Of a stretch of DNA of 64,000 nucleotides, positions 37,616-45,928 are shown in pieces. The stretch lies in contig NZ_AYZD01000017.1 of NCBI RefSeq assembly GCF_001436755.1, positions 75,062 to 139,061 on the forward strand, read 5' to 3'. The stretch comes from Liquorilactobacillus aquaticus DSM 21051. Lineage in GTDB: Bacteria > Bacillota > Bacilli > Lactobacillales > Lactobacillaceae. Both the position numbers and the translations under genes were made by a program. How positions within the stretch are numbered: the first letter of the stretch is position 1; each line of letters begins with the position of its first letter. A model generated the notes under the pieces. The model was not told the DNA's origin. It ran no database searches and worked only from the letters and a program-made list of their open reading frames with translations.

Positions 37616-38614
37616 ATGGTAAATATGAATGATGTTTCACGCTTAGCTGGCGTTTCGCGTGGTACGGTATCAAATTATATAAATGGTCTTAAGGTACGAT
37701 CTGCTGCCCAAATGAGAATCGAAAAAGCGATTAAAGAATTAAACTACGTTCCAAACGCTGCCGCACGTACATTAAAAACAAATCGATCAAATTATGTTGT
37801 TCTTATCATACCAATGGTTAACACACCTTTTTTCTCTGAGCTAAGCTATCGTATGCAATTGATTCTAAAGGAAAACGGTTATAAGATGATTCTTTGCAAT
37901 TCTAATAATCGTCCGCAAGAAGAGATTGAATACATTCAAATGGCAAAAAAACAAAAAGTGGCAGGAATCATTACGATGTCATATGCGGACATCAGGAAGC
38001 TAGTTCCTCCTGATATTCCTTTAGTAGCACTTGAAAATAAAGTCGCTGATTTCTTCCCCCTGATTATTTCAGATAATTATCGCGGAGGTATTTTGGCAGC
38101 TGAGAAGCTGCATACTTTAGGGGCAAAGAGATTGCTTTTTATTTCTAGAGCACCTGTAAAAAATGTTTCTCTGGCTAGAGAAAAGGGATTTAAGGATTAC
38201 TGTATGAAAAATGACATCGAATGTACATGCTTTGTTGCCGAAAATAAAGTAACTTTTGTAGATGACTTTCATGACTTTATCAAGGCTAATATGACAGAAA
38301 AAAAGTTTAGGTATGATGGTGTTTTCTCTGATTCTGATGAATATGCCAGCGATTTCTGGTATTTGCTGTTAAGACAAAAAATTGCAGTGCCTGAAGAAGT
38401 TCAGATCATTGGTTTTGATGCAGCTAGAGTCTATCCTCGGCAAAAAATTGCAATTTCATCAATTAGGCAACCGGTTGCTGAAATTGCTAAACAGGCGGTA
38501 AAAGGACTGAAAGGGCAACTAGCTGAAGCTGATAATTCTCACAAGAAACTTTATCAGCCACTAGTACTGCCTGTTTCTTTTATACAAGGACAAACAACCA
38601 AAGAGTTGAAATGA
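37616..38614 (+). CDS. LacI-family transcriptional repressor
   Basis: 332 residues. The N-terminal headpiece is canonical: MNDVSRLAGVSRGTVSNYINGLKVRS with the hinge PNAAARTLKTNRS. The rest is the periplasmic-binding-like effector domain, including VVLIIPMVNTPFFSEL and a C-terminal IIGFDAARVYP/ISSIRQPV typical of the family. Start ATG has AGAGG about 8 nt upstream. Placed at the end of the alpha-glucosidase cluster, it is the likely ligand of the palindrome TTGGAACGTTCCAA at 33998; the inducer would be an alpha-glucoside or its hydrolysis product. Confidence 0.9.
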   Translation: MVNMNDVSRLAGVSRGTVSNYINGLKVRSAAQMRIEKAIKELNYVPNAAARTLKTNRSNYVVLIIPMVNTPFFSELSYRMQLILKENGYKMILCNSNNRPQEEIEYIQMAKKQKVAGIITMSYADIRKLVPPDIPLVALENKVADFFPLIISDNYRGGILAAEKLHTLGAKRLLFISRAPVKNVSLAREKGFKDYCMKNDIECTCFVAENKVTFVDDFHDFIKANMTEKKFRYDGVFSDSDEYASDFWYLLLRQKIAVPEEVQIIGFDAARVYPRQKIAISSIRQPVAEIAKQAVKGLKGQLAEADNSHKKLYQPLVLPVSFIQGQTTKELK

Positions 38615-38756
38615 ATCATTTAGATCTTGCAGTGTATCTTCAAAAAACTACTTGTCTATTCATTTAACGTGGTTGGTGTATTTATCTGTCGGTTAAGGTC
38701 TCGAAGCTCTGGGCAGTTTTCGACCAGTTTGAATTATTGCGGATAAAAAAGTTAGG

Positions 38757-38792
38757 GGTCTTATTCTTTTGAGGATAAGGCCATTTTATTTT
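38757..38792 (+). terminator. Probable terminator of the LacI/alpha-glucoside operon
   Basis: Stem GGTCTTAT/ATAAGGCC (one G-U pair) with a 10-nt loop, followed by ATTTTATTTT. Confidence 0.65.
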
Positions 38793-39018
38793 GGGAAAGC
38801 TTACCGCAGGAAATGGACACTAATTTGAAATGTGTAGAAACCCAATCTTTCTAAGACAGTAGCATAAAAGTCAAAACTAATGTAATATTTTATAACATTA
38901 GAAATTTTATTTGCTTTTATTAACGAAAAAATATGTTGATTAAAATTAATTTACATAATAAAATATTACATAATTCGAGAATAACATGAACGTTCGCATT
39001 TTTAGAGGGGCTATAATT
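38793..39018. promoter_or_regulatory. Upstream region of the purine permease pseudogene, with inverted repeats
   Basis: A perfect 13-bp inverted repeat, TGTAATATTTTAT at 38881-38893 and ATAAAATATTACA at 38958-38970, flanks the region where a promoter is expected. A GAACGTTC palindrome lies at 38988-38995, inside a sequence resembling one half of a PurR box when read on the minus strand. I looked for a purine riboswitch and did not find one. Confidence 0.4.
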
Positions 39019-40168
39019 ATGTTACAAAAAGTAATTTGCTTGATAATTTTTTTCATTTAACTATCAGGAAAACCAATATAAAGAAAGAAATACTTGCAGG
39101 AGTGACCACTTTTCTTTCGATGGCTTACAATACTTGCTGTTAATCCTGAAATTTTGGGAAGCGCAGGAATGAGTAAAACAGCTGTTTTTACGGCTACTGT
39201 TTTGGCTTCTGTGGTGGGAACATTGATTATGGGATTTTTTGCTAATCTTCCAATTGCACTTGCCCCTGGTTGAATGTTTTTTTTACTTATACTGTTGTTC
39301 TGGATTGCTAAATGCTAAAATTATTGTTCCAAATAAGACTAATGGTGTTGCACTTGGAAATTTGCATAATCCAGTTGTATTATTGGCAGTAATTGGAATT
39401 CTAATTACTTTGGTTTTAGTTATCCGTGAGGTTTTAGGCGGAATCTTTATTGGGATGGTGATAACGACTATTATCGGAATTATTTTTGGAGTGATAGCCA
39501 TCTCCCACAGTATTGTTGGGGAAACTTCCCAGTTTGCAGCCGCTTTTTGCGCAAAGACTTTTCAGGCTATCAGACGTTTTTTCGATACAAATGATAGTGG
39601 TAATCCTAACCTTCTTTTTTGTGGTAATTTTTTATACTGCTGGAACAGTTATGGGAGTTGTTACTCAAGGAGGTTTGATCGATAAAAATCAGCATGTTCT
39701 CGGAGGAGGCAGAGCGCTCATTACTGGAGCTGTGGCGACGACGATCGGTGCTATTTTAGGAACATCGACGACTACGGCATATGCTGAATCAACTTCGGGC
39801 ATTGCGGCTGGCGGGCGAACCGATTTAACTGCAATTGTGACTGCGCTTCTTTTCGCATTGTCTTCAATGTTTGTGCCATTGTTAACAGTGGTTACATCAG
39901 CAGTTACTGTTCCAGCACTGGTTATTGTAGGTATTTTAATGATGAGTAATGTTCAATATATTGACTGGAATAAAATGGAATTAGCTGTTCCAGCTTTTTT
40001 ACAATCATCATGATGATTTTGACTTTCAGTATTTCAGAAGGATTGCCCTTGGTTTTATTCTTTATCCGCTTACGATGATATTGAAAAAAAGGGCTAAAGA
40101 AGTTCATCCTATAATGTATGTTTTGATGCTTCTGTTTATCGCATATTTTATCTTTATAAATGATTTAA
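39019..40168 (+). pseudogene. AzgA-type adenine/hypoxanthine permease, heavily frameshifted
   Basis: Stitching the frames gives a clear AzgA/NCS2-like permease: [95 protein letters not shown], and a C-terminal LYPLTMILKKRAKEV. The frame breaks near 39030, 39133, 39270, 39520, 39993, 40040 and 40163. The GMGLNA motif has lost about seven bases. About 75 codons expected between TYTVV and GLLNAKIIV (near 39298) are missing. The ATG at 39019 has GAGGGG upstream. The gene cannot make a working permease. Because the last frame lacks its stop, it reads into the adenine deaminase gene. Confidence 0.88.
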
Positions 40169-40185
40169 GGAGGTTTTTATCTGCT

Positions 40186-41862
40186 ATGAAAAAAGTAGAA
40201 AAGTGTATAGAAAATGGACGTGTGCTAAACGTGTTTAGTCGCCAATTTGAAAATAAGTCTTTATGGATCGATCATGGTATGATAGTTGCCTCAGGTAATG
40301 CTGATTTGAAAGCAGCTGAATATTTTGATGCGCATGATGCTTATATTGTGCCAGGAATGATTGATGCGCATGTTCATATTGAAAGCTCAATGGTTGCCCC
40401 AAGTGAGTTGGGCAAAGTTCTTCTAAAAAAAGGAGTTACAGCAATAGTAACCGATCCACACGAAATTGCTAATGTTTGCGGTGTTACGGGAATAAAGTAC
40501 ATGATAGAGGACGCGGCTCAGACGCCGTTGGATATCTTTTTTATGCTTCCATCTTCAGTTCCCTGCACACCCTTTGAACATAATGGGGCAATTTTAGATG
40601 CGGAAGATCTGTATCCACTTTATCAATATAAGGAAGTGAATGGATTAGCTGAAGTAATGGATTATCCTGCAGTAGCTAAACGGGATGCTGGAATAATGCA
40701 GAAAATTCGTGATGCACAAAATTTGGGCTACCATGTTGATGGACATGGCTCTGGATTGAATTGTTCGCAATTGGATGTTTATCGTCAAGTTGGCATTGAT
40801 ACAGACCATGAATGCACAAGTTTTGAAGAAGCTCAGGAACGACTTTCAGCTGGCTTTTGGGTCTTTCTAAGAGAGGGTTCTGTTGAGCGGGATCTTCAGC
40901 ATACAATTGGTATTGTAAATGAAGGGAATGCCCAACGTTTTGCTTTTTGCACGGATGATAAGTTAATAGATGACATTATAGCTGAAGGATCAATTGATCG
41001 TTGTGTGCGTTTAGCCATCAAAAAGGGGATAAGACCTGAAACTGCCTATACGATGGCGAGCTATAATGCAGCTTGCGCGCATAAATTGAGTACGGCAGGA
41101 GCTTTGAGTACGGGCTACAAAGCAGATCTGCTCATTTTAGCAGATCTGAAAGATGCAAAAGTCGAGAAAACAATGAAGAATGGTCAATGGATCATGGAAA
41201 ATGCAAGCGAGGTGCTGGCATTTAATCAAAATACAGTTCAACAGCATTTAACACTGTCAGATCTTCAATTACAGTTATCTGCCCCTTACTGTAATGTCAT
41301 TGGAATAAAACCCAATCATATCGTAACTGAACATTTGAAGTGTAAGGTCAGCTGTGATCAAGGAATTTTTGTTAATGACGATCAACAAGATATTTCTAAA
41401 ATGGTCGTAGTTGAACGTCATCACAATTTAGGAACATTTGGAATAGGTCTGGTCCATGGCTTTTCACTTAAAAGAGGAGCTATTGCCACTACAGTAGCGC
41501 ATGACTCGCACAATATTGTTGCTGTTGGCAGTGATGATGAATCCATCTATTCTGCAATTCAAGAAATTACAGCTTGTGGTGGTGGAATTGCAGTTGCCTC
41601 TGAAGGACAAATTATTGCGTGCATGCCCTTAGCACTTGCAGGTTTAATGTCTAAAAAACCATATGACCAAGCTGCAAAGGATCTCCAAGATATCATGGAT
41701 GCTTATAAAAAAATCAGTTCTCCACAAACAGTCAGCTTTAATCCCTTTATCACATTGTCATTTCTAACTTTACCCGTTATCCCTTCTTTGAAGTTGACAG
41801 ATCAGGGTTTATACGATTTTGATCAAGGTGCATTTATCGATGTCGAAGTTGCTGGGAATTAG
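40186..41862 (+). CDS. ade: Adenine deaminase
   Basis: 558 residues from ATG 40186, which has TAAGGAGG 12 nt upstream; the longer open frame from 40075 is the tail of the broken permease and is rejected. The amidohydrolase metal site is in GMIDAHVHIESSM (HxH), followed by TDPHEIANVCG, the VDGHGSG histidine region and FCTDDKLIDD. The C-terminal adenine deaminase domain has RHHNLGTFGIGLVHGF. It deaminates adenine to hypoxanthine. It was evidently an operon with the AzgA-type permease; the enzyme stays intact though the importer is destroyed, so its adenine must come from inside or through another transporter. Confidence 0.93.
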   Translation: MKKVEKCIENGRVLNVFSRQFENKSLWIDHGMIVASGNADLKAAEYFDAHDAYIVPGMIDAHVHIESSMVAPSELGKVLLKKGVTAIVTDPHEIANVCGVTGIKYMIEDAAQTPLDIFFMLPSSVPCTPFEHNGAILDAEDLYPLYQYKEVNGLAEVMDYPAVAKRDAGIMQKIRDAQNLGYHVDGHGSGLNCSQLDVYRQVGIDTDHECTSFEEAQERLSAGFWVFLREGSVERDLQHTIGIVNEGNAQRFAFCTDDKLIDDIIAEGSIDRCVRLAIKKGIRPETAYTMASYNAACAHKLSTAGALSTGYKADLLILADLKDAKVEKTMKNGQWIMENASEVLAFNQNTVQQHLTLSDLQLQLSAPYCNVIGIKPNHIVTEHLKCKVSCDQGIFVNDDQQDISKMVVVERHHNLGTFGIGLVHGFSLKRGAIATTVAHDSHNIVAVGSDDESIYSAIQEITACGGGIAVASEGQIIACMPLALAGLMSKKPYDQAAKDLQDIMDAYKKISSPQTVSFNPFITLSFLTLPVIPSLKLTDQGLYDFDQGAFIDVEVAGN

Positions 41863-42012
41863 GACGGTTCTGATTAAAGAAAAAAGGCACACAGACCTTC
41901 AAATACCCTTTGAAGAAACTAAAGCGGATTAGTATGATTATGATAAATCTATTTAAAAAGTACTAAACGTGTAATGATTTAGCTTAATTAAAAGATCAAA
42001 AACTAGGGCTAT

Positions 42013-42051
42013 GCTGCGACAAAAACTAAACTTTTTGCGCAGCTTTTTTTT
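42013..42051 (+). terminator. Terminator after ade
   Basis: Stem GCTGCG-CAAAAA paired with TTTTTG-CGCAGC (small bulges), followed by eight T. Confidence 0.88.
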
Positions 42052-42354
42052 ACAAAAAAATACACGAGAACAATAAATGCCAAACGGTTCATTTGTTTTG
42101 ACAGGCGATGCAATGCAAACATCGAACTTGTATTGATCATTTTTGTATAGAGCTTTTAGGCGTAACTTGTCCTTTTAATTCGGATAGGCATCAAGTGATA
42201 TTCTAAGTCTTTATCTATGAAAATAAAGTAAATGGATTGAATTAATGAATTCCGAAAGAATATTAAATTCTCTTTTGATTTATAATCTCTAGTATGTAAT
42301 TTTGTGATCAAGTGATATAATCTGGTAAACGGTATCAAAAAGGAGGAAATGACC
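42052..42354. promoter_or_regulatory. Upstream region of the flavinylated reductase operon
   Basis: About 300 bp without a gene. A consensus TATAAT at 42316-42321 lies 33 bp before the start codon with no convincing -35 box at the usual distance (TATGTA). A regulator gene is not adjacent, unlike the hcr locus of L. plantarum as I remember it. Confidence 0.45.
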
Positions 42355-44763
42355 ATGCATTTTATTGCGATCGTAGGTACGAATGCTAAGTTTTCGTACA
42401 ACCGTATTTTATTGCGATTCATCAAGAATCATTTTTCTGACAAGGCTACTATTGAGGTTTGTGAAATAAAAGACATTCCGATGTTTAATGAAAATGTTCC
42501 AGAAACAGATCCAAAGTCCGTTCAACAAATAACAGCTAAAATTGAAAATAGTGATGGGGTAATAATTGGTTGCCCAGAGCACAATCATTCGGTTCCATCA
42601 CCATTAAAGAGTGTTATCGAGTGGCTTTCTTATCGGGTTCATCCGCTTAATAATAAACCGGTCATGATTGTCGGGGCCTCGTATCATCCGCAAGGCTCTT
42701 CGCGTGCGCAACTTCATTTGCGTCAGATCTTGGACACTCCAGGGGTAAACGCCAAAGTGCTGCCGGGAAATGAGTTTTTGCTAGGCAATGTTAAAGAAGC
42801 CTTTGATGATAATGGGGTCATCAAAGATCAACAAACGATCAAATTTCTCGAAGATTGCTTTAATGAGTTTTTGACTTTCGTAGAGGCTCATCAGAACGCA
42901 CTAGCATCTAATAAGGGAACACAGCATGAAGATGGTGGGGTGCGTTGGGATAAAGCATACGATGTACTTGTTTTAGGTTTTGGCGCTGCAGGTGCTACTG
43001 CAGCACGCTTTGCAGCAGATAAAGGGGCTAAAGTGCTTTTGGTTGATGCGGCACCAGAAGGGCATGAAGGCGGTAATACTCGTTATGCAGGCCAAGTTGT
43101 TTTGACGGGGTATGATTACGATAAGATGATGGCATATTTTAAACAGCTGTTTGGGCCGATTGAAATTGATGAGAAGATATTGTCCGTTTATGTCGATGGA
43201 ATAGTCCACATGACTGAATATTTCCAAAAGCACTTGGGAGTTGAACAGCCGGTAAGCTATAACAGGATTCATCGGGATCCTGATTATCAAGCCTTTGCTA
43301 ATGGACTGTCACCTGAATATCCAGAGTTTGAAGGAGCTGATACAGTCGATTTGACGACTGTTCACGATGGTTATTTCGATGCGTCGCTATGGAAAAATCT
43401 GCGTAAGCAAGTTACCGATCGCGGCAAACAAATTGATGTCTGGTTTGCTTCACCAGCTAAACATCTGATTCAAGATCCCGTTTCAAAAGCTGTTTTGGGT
43501 GTACAAATTCAACGCGGTGATAGTTTGGTAAATATTCGTGCCCGTAATGGAGTTGTTTTGGCAACCGGAGGTTTTGAGAATAATCAGCACTATATTCAAA
43601 CTTTTATCGGTGTGCCTAAGCTGAAAGTAATCGGTACCTTGTATAATAAGGGTGATGGAATTCAAATGGCACAGGAAGCGGGAGCTGCTTTTTGGCATAT
43701 GAAAAGTTATGAAGGTTATGGGTTCAACACTAGTTTTACCTTTGAAAACTCTGAGGAAGAACGCGGGAAGTTCATCTTGGATCCTTGGGCAGATCTGTCC
43801 CATGGCAGCATATTTGTTGCGGCTGATGATGGCAGCCGTTACTTGCGTGAGGATGAACATGGGCGGCATGGACATATATACGAACATGGCAGCTGGCATA
43901 ATCCAACTGTGTATGAACATCCGCACCTTATTTTTGACGAAGCACAATACAATAAAATTGGGAAGCAAAAGCTGCCTTATCCGAAGTTCTTTGATATAAC
44001 AATCAAGGCAGACACTCTGACTGAGCTCGCTGCTAAGATCAAAGCTGATCCAGTCATTTTAGAAAAAACAGTAAAGGATTTTAATGAGGCTGCAGAGAAG
44101 GGTGTAGATGCGATCTTTGGTCGATCAGCAGATTCGATGCAACCCTTTGGAAATGGTCCCTTTTATGCAACACCACTTGCGACAGCTATGTTAAACACAC
44201 AAGGTGGAGCACAGCGAAATGAAAAAGCTGAAGTAATAAGTGCAAGCGGCGCTCCAATTCCACATCTCTATAGTGCAGGTGAATTTGGCGGAATTAATGC
44301 TAACCAATATAATGGTGGTGGAAATTTAGCAGAATGTTTGATCTTTGGAAAGATTGCTGGTGAAAATGCAGCGCTTCCGAAGTCAGATAAATCCAGCGTT
44401 GCTCTTGAAGATGATGCACCAACTGCAACAGCAGATTTTGCAATAGCTAGTGATCTGCAAACCGCTTCTAGTGATGAGATCAAACTTGGGGAAAATCAGT
44501 ATCTTGGTCGCAGCAACGCGGGAATTGGCGGTGAGATTTTAGTACGGATAACAGTTGATGAACAGCAGAACTTGCGCGATGTAGAAATATTGAAGCAAAG
44601 CGAAAGCGGGGATGTCAGTGCAGAAGCACTTGAAAAAATTCCTCGTGAAATGGTGACTCACAACACCTATGAAGTGGATGCAGTCTCAGGTGCTTCCGCA
44701 ACCAGTAGGGGGTTGAAAGCAGCTGTTAAAGATGCCCTGAGTCAGATTGAAGCAAAGAACTAA
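42355..44763 (+). CDS. Flavinylated NAD(P)H:enoate-type reductase: FMN_red, FAD_binding_2 and FMN-bind domains fused
   Basis: About 802 residues from ATG 42355 (AGGAGG at 8 nt; an ATG 6 nt earlier is too close). Residues 1-175 form an NAD(P)H-dependent FMN reductase domain (CPEHNHSVPSPLKSVIEWLS). Residues about 205-680 are a fumarate-reductase-like flavoprotein with FAD loop VLGFGAAGATAARFAADKG. The C-terminal FMN-bind domain ends with DAVSGAS (775-781), the site where ApbE attaches FMN, here with Ser in place of the usual Thr. There is no signal peptide. The segment where fumarate reductases hold a substrate arginine (GANRLGGN) reads NANQYNGGGN, so fumarate is an unlikely acceptor. It heads an operon with a related flavoprotein and ApbE. 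By layout it recalls HcrB of L. plantarum. Confidence 0.85.
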   Translation: MHFIAIVGTNAKFSYNRILLRFIKNHFSDKATIEVCEIKDIPMFNENVPETDPKSVQQITAKIENSDGVIIGCPEHNHSVPSPLKSVIEWLSYRVHPLNNKPVMIVGASYHPQGSSRAQLHLRQILDTPGVNAKVLPGNEFLLGNVKEAFDDNGVIKDQQTIKFLEDCFNEFLTFVEAHQNALASNKGTQHEDGGVRWDKAYDVLVLGFGAAGATAARFAADKGAKVLLVDAAPEGHEGGNTRYAGQVVLTGYDYDKMMAYFKQLFGPIEIDEKILSVYVDGIVHMTEYFQKHLGVEQPVSYNRIHRDPDYQAFANGLSPEYPEFEGADTVDLTTVHDGYFDASLWKNLRKQVTDRGKQIDVWFASPAKHLIQDPVSKAVLGVQIQRGDSLVNIRARNGVVLATGGFENNQHYIQTFIGVPKLKVIGTLYNKGDGIQMAQEAGAAFWHMKSYEGYGFNTSFTFENSEEERGKFILDPWADLSHGSIFVAADDGSRYLREDEHGRHGHIYEHGSWHNPTVYEHPHLIFDEAQYNKIGKQKLPYPKFFDITIKADTLTELAAKIKADPVILEKTVKDFNEAAEKGVDAIFGRSADSMQPFGNGPFYATPLATAMLNTQGGAQRNEKAEVISASGAPIPHLYSAGEFGGINANQYNGGGNLAECLIFGKIAGENAALPKSDKSSVALEDDAPTATADFAIASDLQTASSDEIKLGENQYLGRSNAGIGGEILVRITVDEQQNLRDVEILKQSESGDVSAEALEKIPREMVTHNTYEVDAVSGASATSRGLKAAVKDALSQIEAKN

Positions 44764-44797
44764 ACAGTATGGTTACTTTAGAAAGGAGTAGACTAAA

Positions 44798-45928
44798 ATG
44801 AAATTAGTCGCGATCGTTGGAACAAATGCCGCTTTTTCCTATAATCGGATCTTGCTGCATTATATGCAGCAGCATTTTGAAAAAATAGCAGAAATCGAGG
44901 TATGCGAGATTAATGAGTTACCGCCTTTTTGTGAGGATCTGCCTGTCAAAAAAGAATCAAAAATTATGGAATTAGCCTATAAAATTACAAAAGCGGATGG
45001 AGTAGTTTTTGCTTGTCCTGAATATGATCATTCTATTCCAGCACCCTTGAAAAGTGCAATCGAATGGCTTTCGTATGAGATCGATCCTTTGAAACAAAAA
45101 CCGGTTTTAATTGTGGGGGCTTCCTATGGTCCCCAAGGCTCATCAAGAGCACAACAACATTTACGTCAAATTTTAGCGTCTCCGGATGCTAATGCAAATG
45201 TGCTGCCAGGAAACGAATTTTTATTGGGTAATGTCGCCCAGGTTTTTGACAAAGAAGGGCAGCTTGGAGATCAACAGGCGATTAAACAGTTGAACAGTTG
45301 TTTTAATGAATTCCTGAGTTATATAAGAATTTTGCAGGCAGATGCTCGAGAAGATAAAAGTTTTAACTCTGTTAAAAATCCGTTTTTTAGTGATGCAACA
45401 GTTCAATTTCCAACCGGTAAGCTGAAATTGCTGGAAATCCAACAACTGTTAAGTACACTGCCGTTTGAGCTGGATTTCATTGATGCAGATGATGAGTTTG
45501 CATGGTTTTCCGACAAAGCTCAGCGGGAACATGTCCGCTCTGTTGACGATCTTGGAGAACCGGTTAAAGATTGTCACCCACCGCAAGCTGTCCCAGCAGT
45601 TTTAAAGATTCTTTCTGATTTCAGATCTGGGGCAAAAGATCGTGTTGAGCGTTGCTTCATAGCGCAGGGGCATCCGATTTACACTCAATACTTGGCTGTG
45701 CGCGATAGTAGTAATAAATATTTGGGAACGTTGGAGATTACTAGTAACGTAGAGCATCTCAAAAATTTGTTGGAAACAGGTGCTTTTAGCAGTGAGGCAG
45801 GTTCGGTAAAAGCAGCTTCCCAAAGCACTAAAGAAAGTAAAGAAAATGAGGCGGATGCAGTCACAGGCGCTTCCCAGCATGATGGTAGCTGGGATGACAC
45901 CTCATCATCAGGAAGTATGCATGGATAA
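44798..45928 (+). CDS. FMN_red domain protein with PAS_10-like domain and a naked C-terminal flavinylation motif
   Basis: 376 residues. Residues 1-180 are an NAD(P)H-dependent FMN reductase domain closely related to the start of the preceding protein (CPEYDHSIPAPLKSAIEWLS). Residues about 210-330 look like a PAS_10/DUF438-type domain, recognisable from DADDEFAWFSDKAQREHVRSV, KDCHPPQAV and KYLGTLEITSNV. A low-complexity linker then carries DAVTGAS (353-359), the ApbE acceptor motif, without the folded FMN-bind domain that usually surrounds it. AAAGGAG precedes the ATG, 35 bp after the reductase. Its stop overlaps the apbE start. Possible role: an electron carrier or sensor subunit for the reductase. 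Confidence 0.8.
   Translation: MKLVAIVGTNAAFSYNRILLHYMQQHFEKIAEIEVCEINELPPFCEDLPVKKESKIMELAYKITKADGVVFACPEYDHSIPAPLKSAIEWLSYEIDPLKQKPVLIVGASYGPQGSSRAQQHLRQILASPDANANVLPGNEFLLGNVAQVFDKEGQLGDQQAIKQLNSCFNEFLSYIRILQADAREDKSFNSVKNPFFSDATVQFPTGKLKLLEIQQLLSTLPFELDFIDADDEFAWFSDKAQREHVRSVDDLGEPVKDCHPPQAVPAVLKILSDFRSGAKDRVERCFIAQGHPIYTQYLAVRDSSNKYLGTLEITSNVEHLKNLLETGAFSSEAGSVKAASQSTKESKENEADAVTGASQHDGSWDDTSSSGSMHG

Noticed and set aside
38793-39018. Purine riboswitch upstream of the permease pseudogene
   Set aside because: None of the conserved purine aptamer blocks or the paired loops could be found; only inverted repeats are present.
40075-40185. N-terminal extension of adenine deaminase by 37 residues
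   Set aside because: The extra residues are the last membrane helix of the broken AzgA-type permease; the enzyme has its own TAAGGAGG and ATG at 40186.
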